Shown here piece by piece: positions 1 through 11,249 of a stretch of 64,000 nucleotides of DNA. A program made the position numbers and the translations under genes. Positions within the stretch are counted from its first letter, which is position 1. Each line of letters begins with the position of its first letter. Under the pieces are notes generated by a model. It saw only the letters and a program-made list of their open reading frames with translations. It ran no database searches and was not told where the DNA came from. Source of the stretch: Planctomycetota bacterium (GTDB lineage Bacteria; Planctomycetota; UBA1135; GCA-002686595); the NCBI GenBank assembly GCA_016795205.1, contig JAEUHZ010000037.1, forward strand, positions 1-64,000. The letters run 5' to 3'.

Positions 1-147
1 CGGTGCGCGCGCGGCGCCGGGAGCGTGCTGAACGGCAGTTCCATCGACGGCATCCTCCTGGATCGAGGCTCACGCCTCGCTGCTCCGGGGACGCGGCGGC
101 GGGCTCCAGGTCGCAGGGGAACCAGCGAAAATGGACAGCGAGCTGGG
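1..147. other. no gene seen at left edge
   Basis: This edge lies beyond the 3' end of the sigma factor gene. No open frame here has protein-like composition, and I see no clear hairpin or promoter. It may hold the end of a neighbouring transcription unit cut by the window. Confidence 0.5.
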
Positions 148-765
148 TCAGTATCCGACGAAGTCGCGCGGGACGCCGAACTGCACCAGGCGCCCGCGCA
201 GGGTCTGCCAACGCTTCGCCACCGTGTCCTTCGCGAGGCCCATGCGCTCGCCAGCCTGCGTGTACGAGAGTCCCTCGAGGCCCACGTGGACGAAGAGCGC
301 GCGTTCGTCTGCATCGAGCTCTCCGACCCAGGCGAGCAGCTTCTGGATCCCGTCGTCGCGCGCCACGCGCTGGCTGATCGCGGTGGCCGGATCGGCCACG
401 TTCGCGAGCTGGAAGGCGCGTGTCGTGGGGCCGGCCTCGCCGCGCGCGCCGCGCTGGACCTTGCGGAAGCCCTCGAGCAGCACGTTCTTCCCGATACGGA
501 AGATCCAGGCACGGAAGCTGGTCGTCGCCGGGTCGAAGCTCGGGAAGGCCCTCCAAGCTCGGCTCCAGACCTCCTGCACGACGTCCTCGGGGTCGAGCGT
601 GCCGCGCAGCGCGGGCCGGATGCGGATCGAGGCCCAGGCGTAGAGTGCTGGCGCGATCCGCTCGTAGAGCTCGCGGAACCGCGCGGGATCGCCGCCGAGG
701 GCCGCGCGCGCGAGGCGTTCGGTGTCGGGAGGCTCGTCGCCCGCTCCACTGTCGCCCGGCGCCAT
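148..765 (-). CDS. ECF-type RNA polymerase sigma factor
   Basis: Product of 205 residues, the usual size for an extracytoplasmic-function sigma factor. Region 2 is visible around DPEDVVQEVWSRAWRAF, the core-binding and -10 recognition helix. Region 4 near the C-terminus (DADERALFVHVGLEGLSYTQ followed by an AGERMGLAKDTVAKR helix-turn-helix) would read the -35. I start at the ATG at 763-765; an upstream ATG at 817-819 would run into the divergent kinase gene and adds only a basic, low-complexity stretch. The divergent kinase/WD40 gene begins 52 bases away, an arrangement common in Planctomycetes, where sigma factors and Hanks kinases often form one signalling pair. No anti-sigma factor is adjacent, so the kinase is the natural candidate partner. 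That link is inference. Confidence 0.9.
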   Translation of the reverse strand: MAPGDSGAGDEPPDTERLARAALGGDPARFRELYERIAPALYAWASIRIRPALRGTLDPEDVVQEVWSRAWRAFPSFDPATTSFRAWIFRIGKNVLLEGFRKVQRGARGEAGPTTRAFQLANVADPATAISQRVARDDGIQKLLAWVGELDADERALFVHVGLEGLSYTQAGERMGLAKDTVAKRWQTLRGRLVQFGVPRDFVGY

Positions 766-773
766 CCGAGGCG

Positions 774-783
774 ATGCTAGCAG
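774..783. promoter_or_regulatory. symmetric -10-like element between sigma factor and kinase
   Basis: The 8-base palindrome TGCTAGCA lies at 775-782. On the minus strand it reads TGC-TAGCAT (extended -10 form) ending 8 bases before the sigma factor ATG. On the plus strand it reads TGC-TAGCAG at 778-783, 34 bases before the kinase ATG. It could serve either or both genes. CTAG is normally scarce in GC-rich genomes, which makes it stand out. No good -35 is visible on either strand. Confidence 0.35.
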
Positions 784-817
784 CGCCCGCGCTGGCCGGC
801 GACAATCGCGCGCGAGC

Positions 818-4414
<3,597 letters not shown>

Positions 4415-4553
4415 TTTCCTCGCGATTCCGTTCCACGCCCGCCGGCCTCGCGGCCCTTGTCCAGGATCGACCGCCGCTCGCACGCTGCGCGGGCCCGTGC
4501 GGCAGGGAACCTGTCCCGGCCCGCGCGCGTCCACGGTGCGGCGAGGCCCCGAA

Positions 4554-4582
4554 TTGCCGCCTCTTCCGATGCCCGATACCCT
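4554..4582 (+). promoter_or_regulatory. weak promoter candidate for the secreted protein gene
   Basis: TTGCCG at 4554-4559 is followed after 17 bases by TACCCT at 4577-4582, 43 bases before the ATG at 4626. The spacing is good but the -10 is poor. It is the best pair in the 211-base gap after the kinase. Confidence 0.25.
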
Positions 4583-4625
4583 CCGAGAAGGAGCCGCGGC
4601 AGCGCGCCCGCCGCGAATCGACGCC

Positions 4626-6386
4626 ATGACGCACACCCTCCCCTCCCCCTTCCGGCGCGCGTTCCCGCTCGCGACGAGCGTCGCCCTGCTCTGCGCCGCG
4701 AGCGCCGAGGCGCGACAGCGCCCCGTGCACTTCTCCGTCGACTACCACGGGCCGACGAAGTCGCGCCCCGACTCGGGCAGCGCGACGCCGATCACGGAGG
4801 GCGACGTGCTGCTCCGTGCGCCGGGCACGGGTCCTTTCGGGGTGACGGTCGCGCCGTTCACGGCCTTCACGGCCGGCGCCCTGGGCCTCCCGGCCTACTC
4901 GGCCTGCGCCACGACGACATCCGGCACGCCGTGCGGGGTCGAGATCGACGCCCTGTCGTTCGGCAACGACGCGCGCTACCTGGCGCCGATGCCGGGTCAA
5001 CCGCGCCCGCGCCTGTACTTCTCCGTCGACCGCTTCGCGCAGGGGATCCCGGGGACGCTGGGCTCGCCGTCCCTGCGCGACGAGGCGCAGGCGCGCGACG
5101 CCGCCAGCGACGTCTTCACGCACCTCTTCGACTTCACGCCGCCGGTCGCGCCGGCCGCCTTGCCGCCCTCGAACCGACTGGTGCTCGACGGCAACGGGCT
5201 GCGCAGCGCGAGCGGCGGACTGGCCCCCGGCCTGGGTCTGTTCGAGCCCCACCTCCAGCCGCCCCAGCCGGCCGCGGACACGGGCGACGACCTCGACGCG
5301 CTGCACTCCGGGCCGCTCCCGCCCGGGCCGAACGCGGCCTTGTACTTCTCGCTCGACGCCGGCTTTCCGGATCCCAACGGCGTGCCGAACAGCAACTCGG
5401 CGCAGCTGAACGGCTTCTCGCCCGCGGCGGTGCTGCGCAAGGCGCTCGCCGGCGGGTCGCCGACGGTGTACGCCAATGCCTCGCAGCTCGGCCTGCACCC
5501 GATCCTCGACGACCTCGACGCGCTGGCGCTGTTCGAGAACGGCGACGGCGTGTTCCAGCCTTCGCAGGCACCCTACGACTGGACAGGCAGCCTGCAGGGC
5601 GGCACGGACATGCTGCTCTATTCCGTGCGACGCGGGTCGGCGGTCGTCGGGCAGATCGACTCGCTGCTGGGTCTCCCGATCGAGCCCGGCGACGTCCTCA
5701 CGACTCCGGTCGCCGGCGGCAACGGCCGACCGGGCATCTTCATCGCGGCCGAGGTGCTGGGCATCTCGACGCAGCGCTCCGGCGGCGCGCGCGAGGAGCT
5801 CGACGGCCTGTCGATCTCCCCCGAGCCCTTCTTCGACTGCAATCAGAACGGCATCGAGGACGCGGTCGACATCGGTCAGGGCTACTCGAACGACGACAAC
5901 AACAACGGCATCCCCGACGAGTGCGAGGTCTCCTACGGTCGCTACTGCACCTGCGAGGTCGGCCTGGGCCCCTGCGGCAACGACGCGCCGGGCACGGGCT
6001 GCCGGAACTCGACCGGCGTGGGCGCCGCGCTGGATGGGGCGGGCACCTCGAGCGTCACGACCGACGACCTGACGTTGCTCGCGGCGGGCATGCCGGGGAG
6101 CACGTCGACTCTCTTGTTCGCCGGCCCCACGGCCACGCAGGCCGCGTTCGGCGACGGGTTGCGCTGCGTCGCGAACCCCGTCTTCCGGCTCGGCATCCAG
6201 ACGGCGAGCGGCGGCGCGGCCAGCTATGGACCGGGCCTCGCGACCCAGCTCTGCACGTCCTTCTCGCAGTGCCTGACCGCCGGGAGCACGTTCCACTTCC
6301 AGGTCTGGTACCGGAACGCCGCCAACTACTGCACGAGCGCGACGTTCAACCTGACGAACGGGGTGTCGGTCACCTACACTCCCTAG
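4626..6386 (+). CDS. secreted protein with calcium-loop segment and Cys-rich C-terminal module
   Basis: Product of 586 residues. It begins with a signal peptide (FRRAFPLATSVALLCAASAEA, cleavage after about residue 29). The body, about 400 residues, carries repeated phrases on calculated dates or intervals such as YFSVDRF and YFSLDAGF and is of unknown fold. Near residue 400 is a D-C-N-x-N-G-I-x-D segment followed by NDDNNNGIPDECE, a calcium-loop pattern found in many planctomycete secreted proteins. The last 150 residues form a Cys-containing module (YCTCEVGLGPCGNDAPGTGC, FGDGLRCV, FQVWYRN, FNLTNG) that I know as a recurrent C-terminal region in secreted proteins of this phylum. The function is unknown; cell-surface or exported protein is the safe call. 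The ATG at 4626 is chosen because it directly precedes the signal peptide. Confidence 0.8.
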   Translation: MTHTLPSPFRRAFPLATSVALLCAASAEARQRPVHFSVDYHGPTKSRPDSGSATPITEGDVLLRAPGTGPFGVTVAPFTAFTAGALGLPAYSACATTTSGTPCGVEIDALSFGNDARYLAPMPGQPRPRLYFSVDRFAQGIPGTLGSPSLRDEAQARDAASDVFTHLFDFTPPVAPAALPPSNRLVLDGNGLRSASGGLAPGLGLFEPHLQPPQPAADTGDDLDALHSGPLPPGPNAALYFSLDAGFPDPNGVPNSNSAQLNGFSPAAVLRKALAGGSPTVYANASQLGLHPILDDLDALALFENGDGVFQPSQAPYDWTGSLQGGTDMLLYSVRRGSAVVGQIDSLLGLPIEPGDVLTTPVAGGNGRPGIFIAAEVLGISTQRSGGAREELDGLSISPEPFFDCNQNGIEDAVDIGQGYSNDDNNNGIPDECEVSYGRYCTCEVGLGPCGNDAPGTGCRNSTGVGAALDGAGTSSVTTDDLTLLAAGMPGSTSTLLFAGPTATQAAFGDGLRCVANPVFRLGIQTASGGAASYGPGLATQLCTSFSQCLTAGSTFHFQVWYRNAANYCTSATFNLTNGVSVTYTP

Positions 6387-6414
6387 CCGTTCGGGCCATC
6401 CGCGCCCGGCGCGG

Positions 6415-8295
6415 ATGAGCGAACGATGCCAAGGCGATCCGCCGGCCGCGGCCGGCGGCGCGCGGACCGATCCGCGAGAGGTCCGCGTCCCGGTCCATCC
6501 GGACTCCGGGCCGCGCGGCAGCGCGCGCATCCGCGCGTCCCGTGCGGGGCGCTGGCGCGCGGCCGTGCTGATCCTGGTGCACGTCCTGATCGCGGCCCAC
6601 TTCGTGCACTGGTGGGTGGCGGGCGAGACGCTCGCGCCCTTCGAGCCCTCGGAGGCGATCGAGTTCGCCACGAAGGGCGTGGTGAACGTCGGCTTCGTGC
6701 TGTTCGCCGTCGCGATCCTGTCGACCGCGGTCTTGGGCCGTTGGTTCTGCGGCTGGGCCTGTCACGTCGTGGCGCTCCAGGACCTGTGCCGCTGGCTGCT
6801 CGTACGCCTGGGGCTGACGCCGCGGCTCGTCGACCTGGGACCGCTGCGCGTCGTGCCCTGGCTGGCGTTCGTCTACATGTTCCTGGCACCGCTCCTGGAC
6901 CGCGCGCTGGCCGGCGTCCCTCTCGGTCCCGCGGAGCTGCACTTCACGACGGTCGACCTGTGGCGCACGTTCCCGAAGTCGTGGATCGAGGCCGTGGTCA
7001 CGCTCGTCGTGTGCGGCTTCGTGATCGTATGGCTGCTCGGCTCGAAGGGTTTCTGCACCTACGCCTGTCCGTACGGCGGGATCTTCGGGGTCGCGGACCA
7101 ACTCGCCCCGGCGCGCATCCGCGTCACGGACGCCTGCGAGGGTTGCGGACACTGCAGCGCGGTGTGCACGTCGAACGTGAACGTCGCGCGCGAGGTCCGC
7201 GAGCACGGCATGGTCGTCGACCCCGGCTGCATGAAGTGCCTCGACTGCGTGAGCGTCTGCCCCAACGACGCGCTCTACGTGGGTTTCGGGCGGCCGGCGC
7301 TGCTGGCTCCCAAGCCGGCCGCGGCCGCGCGCGCGGCCCGCTCGAGGCCCGCGCCCCTTGACGTCGGGCGCCTCGTGCTGGGAGCGGCCTTCGCCTACGC
7401 CGCGCTGTTCGTGTTCCTGTGGCACGACGGCATCGTCGCGCCGGGCTTCACCGCGCTCACTTGGGCGCTGGCGTTCGCCGTGATGCTGGCCTTCCGCGGG
7501 CGGTCACGGTCCCAGCCCGCGCGCACGTTGGCGGAGGAAGCGCTCGTGGCGGCGCTGTTCCTGGCATCCATGGCCTGTTTCCGTGGGTTTCGCGAGTCCG
7601 TGTCGTTCCTGTTCGCGCTCGGGATTTCCGTGCTCGTCGCCTGGTGGGGCGTCGAGCTCGGCCGCCTGGTGTGGTCCGCCGAGGCGCGCCTGCAGCGCAC
7701 GCCGCTCAAGCGCGCGGGCCGCGTCACCCGGGCCGGCGTGGTCTTCGCGGCCTGCGCCCTCCCGATCGTGGGCCTGGGGATCGCCGGCGCCGCCGAGCAG
7801 GTCGCGGAACGGCGTGACCGCGCCGCTCACCAGGCTGCGGCCCACGCAGCGCGGCAGGCCGCGACCGCCGAGTACAACCGCGGAGCCGAGGCCGGCCGTG
7901 CGGGACGCCTGGAGGAGGCGATCGCGGCCTTCCAGCGCGCACTGGAACTCGACCCGGCGTTCCTGGAGGCACGCGAGACCTTGGCAGGCACGCTGTGCAT
8001 GGCGGGCCGCTACGAGGAAGGTCTGGCGCAGTTCGACCTGGCGCTGGCGCAGCGTCCGAACGACGCGGACACCCTGGCGCTCTCCGCGCGGGCGCTCACG
8101 GCACTGGGACGTCTGCCCGCGGCGCGCGACCGCGCGCTGCGCGCTGTGGAGCAGGCTCCCGAGCGTGCGGACCTGTGGGCCTTGCTGGCCGAGCTCCAGG
8201 ATTCGACGGGCGAGAGCGGTCCGGCCGCGGCGAGCCGCGCGCGGGCGGCTGCGCTCCAGCGCAGCGCGCCCCCACGCGCGCCGGCGCCGCGCTGA
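6415..8295 (+). CDS. NapH/CcoG-type 4Fe-4S membrane protein fused to TPR domain
   Basis: Product of 626 residues. Several transmembrane helices surround two C-x3-C-type motifs typical of the NapH/NosR/CcoG group: FCGWAC at 111-116 and FCTYACPYG at 213-221. Two ferredoxin motifs follow, C241-x2-C244-x2-C247-x3-C251 and C272-x2-C275-x2-C278-x3-C282, so two 4Fe-4S clusters are expected. More transmembrane helices come next, then about 130 residues of TPR repeats at the C-terminus (YNRGAEAGRAGRLEEAIAAF and later copies). Family members pass electrons from the quinone pool to periplasmic or assembly partners. The TPR fusion suggests docking to another protein. It sits alone, with a convergent neighbour, so its redox partner cannot be read from context. 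Confidence 0.85.
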   Translation: MSERCQGDPPAAAGGARTDPREVRVPVHPDSGPRGSARIRASRAGRWRAAVLILVHVLIAAHFVHWWVAGETLAPFEPSEAIEFATKGVVNVGFVLFAVAILSTAVLGRWFCGWACHVVALQDLCRWLLVRLGLTPRLVDLGPLRVVPWLAFVYMFLAPLLDRALAGVPLGPAELHFTTVDLWRTFPKSWIEAVVTLVVCGFVIVWLLGSKGFCTYACPYGGIFGVADQLAPARIRVTDACEGCGHCSAVCTSNVNVAREVREHGMVVDPGCMKCLDCVSVCPNDALYVGFGRPALLAPKPAAAARAARSRPAPLDVGRLVLGAAFAYAALFVFLWHDGIVAPGFTALTWALAFAVMLAFRGRSRSQPARTLAEEALVAALFLASMACFRGFRESVSFLFALGISVLVAWWGVELGRLVWSAEARLQRTPLKRAGRVTRAGVVFAACALPIVGLGIAGAAEQVAERRDRAAHQAAAHAARQAATAEYNRGAEAGRAGRLEEAIAAFQRALELDPAFLEARETLAGTLCMAGRYEEGLAQFDLALAQRPNDADTLALSARALTALGRLPAARDRALRAVEQAPERADLWALLAELQDSTGESGPAAASRARAAALQRSAPPRAPAPR

Positions 8296-8359
8296 GTCGC
8301 GCCGCACGCGGTTCGGCCGCGCCGGGCGAGGCCGCGCGCCATGATTCTCGCGTGCCTTC

Positions 8360-9253
8360 TCAGCGCCAGGTCCAGGTGCGCAGCACGCGCCACGTGACGT
8401 CGGTCTCGACGCGCGGCGCGCCGCGCGCGGGAGCGGGGCGCTGGCGCTCGAATCCCTGGACCTCGAGCTCGAGCGGGCGGCCGTTCCCGGGGTCCGCGAG
8501 CAGGAACCCGCGCAGGTCCGCCAGCCGCGAGGATCCGTCCTGCCCCTGCGCGCGGATCTCGATGCGCACCTCGAAGCGCGCCTGCGACGCGCCCTGCGCG
8601 GACTGCTGGAGCCCCAGGAATGTGAACGCAGCCGAGCTTGCGGCCTCCTCGCCCCCACCGAGCAGCTCGCAGGCGACGAGCGGGTCGACCTCGAAGGTCG
8701 CGCCCTTCGCCCGCGGCGCCGCGCCCAGCGCGCGCGCCAGCTCGTCGCCGGGCAGCGGCACCGCGCCACCCCGAATCGACTCCGCGGCCAGCACGATGGC
8801 CGCCATCCCGGCCGGCGCGGGCGAGCCCTCGGCGAACCGCACGGTCGCGGATTCCCCGACCTGCACCAGATCGAAGCTGCGGCCGGCGAGCGGGCTGCGC
8901 TCGTGCGCGAAGGACGGCGCGTCGGCCGAACCTCCCTCCGGGGCCTGCTCGGCCGCGAGCCGGCGCGTGAACGCCTCGCCGTAGCTGAGGCGCAGCCTCT
9001 GCGGGACGCCCGCGCGACACTCCAGCACCTCGAGAGCGCGCTCGATGCGGCGCTCCTCCTGGAACGGCGCGACCCGGGTCGCGCCGTCCTCCGTGATCGT
9101 GCGCGACTCGCCGCTGCGCTCCGCGAGCCACGTGCTGCGGACCACACTGCGCGGCGCACAGGCGGCCGGCGCGACGTGGACGACTTCGTCCGGGACGCGC
9201 GCGGGAGGTTCGGTCGGGATCGGACAGGCAAGCAGCAGGATGGCCGGGATCAT
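8360..9253 (-). CDS. hypothetical protein, possible lipoprotein
   Basis: Product of 297 residues that I do not recognise. It begins MIPAILLLAC, which resembles a lipobox, but only nine residues precede the Cys and there is no basic n-region, so lipidation is doubtful. The rest is soluble, with no transmembrane helix and several acidic and beta-rich stretches. A longer in-frame extension upstream has the skewed composition of a shadow frame and no better start. It ends 64 bases from the convergent 4Fe-4S/TPR gene and lies downstream of gspK on the same strand, 236 bases away. Confidence 0.65.
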   Translation of the reverse strand: MIPAILLLACPIPTEPPARVPDEVVHVAPAACAPRSVVRSTWLAERSGESRTITEDGATRVAPFQEERRIERALEVLECRAGVPQRLRLSYGEAFTRRLAAEQAPEGGSADAPSFAHERSPLAGRSFDLVQVGESATVRFAEGSPAPAGMAAIVLAAESIRGGAVPLPGDELARALGAAPRAKGATFEVDPLVACELLGGGEEAASSAAFTFLGLQQSAQGASQARFEVRIEIRAQGQDGSSRLADLRGFLLADPGNGRPLELEVQGFERQRPAPARGAPRVETDVTWRVLRTWTWR

Positions 9254-9450
9254 CCTGGGGCGATCGACGAGCGAGGGCCCCCCCCTTGAGGCGCGCCTGT
9301 CCGGGTCCGGTGAAGCCCGCGACGCAGGGAACGATGTTCCACAGCGCGCGCCGCGTGCGCGCTGGCCGCTCGTCGCGGGGTATCCACGGCTTCCGAGCCG
9401 GATCCTTCCGGCGAGCGACGAACCACGCGCAGTCACTGCAGAGCCGCAGA

Positions 9451-9473
9451 CTGCGCGCCCACGGGCCGCGCAG
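9451..9473 (-). terminator. GC-rich hairpin after gspK
   Basis: CTGCGCG at 9451-9457 pairs with CGCGCAG at 9467-9473, a 7-base stem with a 9-base loop, 17 bases past the gspK stop. There is no T-tract, so intrinsic termination is uncertain. Confidence 0.35.
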
Positions 9474-9489
9474 CGCGCTGGCGGAACGT

Positions 9490-11175
9490 TCAGCGATCCT
9501 CGGGCGGGAAGTCGAGCACTTCGTAGGGCAGGTAGTCGAGGACCTGCCAGCGCACGATCGGCGTCAACACGACCTCCTCGTCGACCATGCGCCGCCAGAC
9601 GACGCAGCGGACGACGCGCATCAGGGAGTCGCCCGCGGACTCCTCCTTCTTGCGCAACTGCTGCGGGCTGAGCATGGCGTCCTCGTCGCCGCGCGCGGAG
9701 GTCGTCTTGCGCGCCACGACGTAGATCGAGAACACGTGGCTCTGCGTCGTCAGGATCTGGTTCAGCCGCGTTTGCGCCTCGGCCGGCAGGTCGCGGAAGC
9801 CCTCGACCTCCGCGAGCTCGCTGACCGCGTCGAAGATGCGACGCTGGATCTTCTCTTGGCCGTACTCGTCGAGCTCGGGCTCGCGCGAGGTCTCGGTGTC
9901 CTCGCTGGCCGAGTCCTTGGCCTCCTCGTCCTCGAGGTTGCGGTACTCGATCACCTTGTCGAAGAAGCGCGGGTGGACTTCGCGGTCGTCGAACAGGCCC
10001 TTGAGCACCGCGGCCGGCGCGGTGTTCACGTTCACGGCGTAGCCGCCGGTCGTCGTGGCGGCCCCGCCGGCCGAGCCGCCGGCACCGGCTCCGCCTTGGC
10101 CCGTTCCGCCCTGACCGGCACCGCCCTGGCCGGCACCACCCTGCCCCGTTCCGCCTTGACCACCGCCGCCGGCGCCTCCCCCCCCCTGGGCAGCTCCCGA
10201 ACCGCCGGCCCCGCCGCCACTGCGCCCGGCCGCACCCGATCCCCCGGCGCCGGCGCCGCCGCCCTGGGCACCCGAGCCGGGCCGCTGCGAGCCTGCTCCG
10301 CTGCCTGCGCCCGCCGCGCCCGGGCGTGCTCCCGCGCCCCCGCCCGCGAGCCCCGCCTGCGGCAGGTCGGCCGCGAGGCCCAGGGAGGTCCACACGGTCA
10401 GGAAGGAGCCGATCGAATGCACGATGGCGCCGTCGCGATCGCGGAAGTCCTTGAAGTGGTGGTCGGAGAAGGGCTCAAGCGCCGCGAACTCCTCGAGGGA
10501 GAGCGGGAAGCCGCGGTCGAGGCCCTCCTCGTCCGAGAGCAACAGCGGTCGCGGGACCCGCGAGTCCTTGCGCCGCCGCATGTGCTCCAGCATGGCCTTG
10601 GCCATCTGGTCCGCGGTGCGCGGGTCGATGTCGAAGTCCCGGCTGCCCTCGCGGCACAGGTCGAGGATCCGCACGACGCGGTCGAAGGCGGCCTGCGCCT
10701 CCTTCTCGTCCGCGGCGAGCATGTTGAGCACGTTGTACTTGCTGTCCTCGTCGACGACCGTGATCCGCAGTTGGATGTCGTTGATCGTCGTGCGCTGTGG
10801 CTCGTGCCACTCGTCGCGTCGCGAATCGCTGGGTTGGGATTGGCCGCCAGCGGCGCCCGCCGCTCCACCCTGGCCCGCGCCGGGCGCCGCTCCGCCTCCG
10901 GCACCGGCAGCGGGCGGCGGCGCGCCACCAGCCGAATCGGTGGCCTCGCCGTCGGTCTTCAGGGTCTCTGCCACGTTGAGCAGGGCGGACTCGATCGCGA
11001 GGTCCATCACGGACGTCGTCAGGTCGTTGCGCGCGATGCGCGCGTCCGTGCTGGTCGTCACCACGATCTGCGAGGTGATCGCGATCAGGATGAACAGCAG
11101 GAGCAGCGCCAGGAGCAGCGCCACCCCACGGCGCTCGGGCGGGGCTCGCAGGGCCTTGTGGTACGGGGTGCGCAC
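9490..11175 (-). CDS. gspK: type II secretion minor pseudopilin GspK
   Basis: Product of 561 residues. The N-terminus is prepilin-like: RRG followed by VALLLALLLLFILIAIT (residues 18-34). The Glu at mature position 5 is missing, as is normal for GspK. The helix-hairpin-helix signature VNVNTAPAAVL is at 381-391. GspK caps the pseudopilus tip in the type II secretion system. Two Gly/Ala-rich linkers interrupt the protein: about 82-112 and a long one at 277-371. Family members are usually near 300-330 residues, so this one is greatly expanded. The start is GTG at 11175, preceded by TAGGAT 9 bases upstream. The secretin gene ends 74 bases upstream on the same strand; the other secretion genes are not in the window. 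Confidence 0.85.
   Translation of the reverse strand: MRTPYHKALRAPPERRGVALLLALLLLFILIAITSQIVVTTSTDARIARNDLTTSVMDLAIESALLNVAETLKTDGEATDSAGGAPPPAAGAGGGAAPGAGQGGAAGAAGGQSQPSDSRRDEWHEPQRTTINDIQLRITVVDEDSKYNVLNMLAADEKEAQAAFDRVVRILDLCREGSRDFDIDPRTADQMAKAMLEHMRRRKDSRVPRPLLLSDEEGLDRGFPLSLEEFAALEPFSDHHFKDFRDRDGAIVHSIGSFLTVWTSLGLAADLPQAGLAGGGAGARPGAAGAGSGAGSQRPGSGAQGGGAGAGGSGAAGRSGGGAGGSGAAQGGGGAGGGGQGGTGQGGAGQGGAGQGGTGQGGAGAGGSAGGAATTTGGYAVNVNTAPAAVLKGLFDDREVHPRFFDKVIEYRNLEDEEAKDSASEDTETSREPELDEYGQEKIQRRIFDAVSELAEVEGFRDLPAEAQTRLNQILTTQSHVFSIYVVARKTTSARGDEDAMLSPQQLRKKEESAGDSLMRVVRCVVWRRMVDEEVVLTPIVRWQVLDYLPYEVLDFPPEDR
10063..10347 (-). repeat. Gly/Gln-rich low-complexity coding repeat inside gspK
   Basis: This stretch encodes residues 277-371, almost only Gly, Ala, Ser, Gln and Thr. 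Its core is a degenerate repeat of G-Q-G-G-A/T units (15 bases each), several copies in tandem near 10085-10160. It reads as a repeat-expanded linker rather than a folded domain. Confidence 0.8.
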
Positions 11176-11184
11176 GGCGAACGG

Positions 11185-11190
11185 ATCCTA
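11185..11190 (-). promoter_or_regulatory. -10-like TAGGAT abutting gspK start
   Basis: On the minus strand TAGGAT, directly preceded by TG, ends 9 bases before the GTG start of gspK. No matching -35 is visible. If used, transcription would start at or near the start codon. Confidence 0.3.
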
Positions 11191-11249
11191 CAGCGCGGCC
11201 TGGACGCCCGGGCTGGCCGGCTCTTCCCGGGCCCGGGTGGGATCGACCG

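Noticed and set aside
8360..9253. Firm lipoprotein call from LLAC
   Set aside because: The putative signal is only nine residues before the Cys and lacks basic residues, so I left the protein as hypothetical.
10063..10347. CRISPR-like or intergenic tandem repeat
   Set aside because: The repeats are short, in frame, and code for the Gly-rich linker of GspK; there are no unique spacers.
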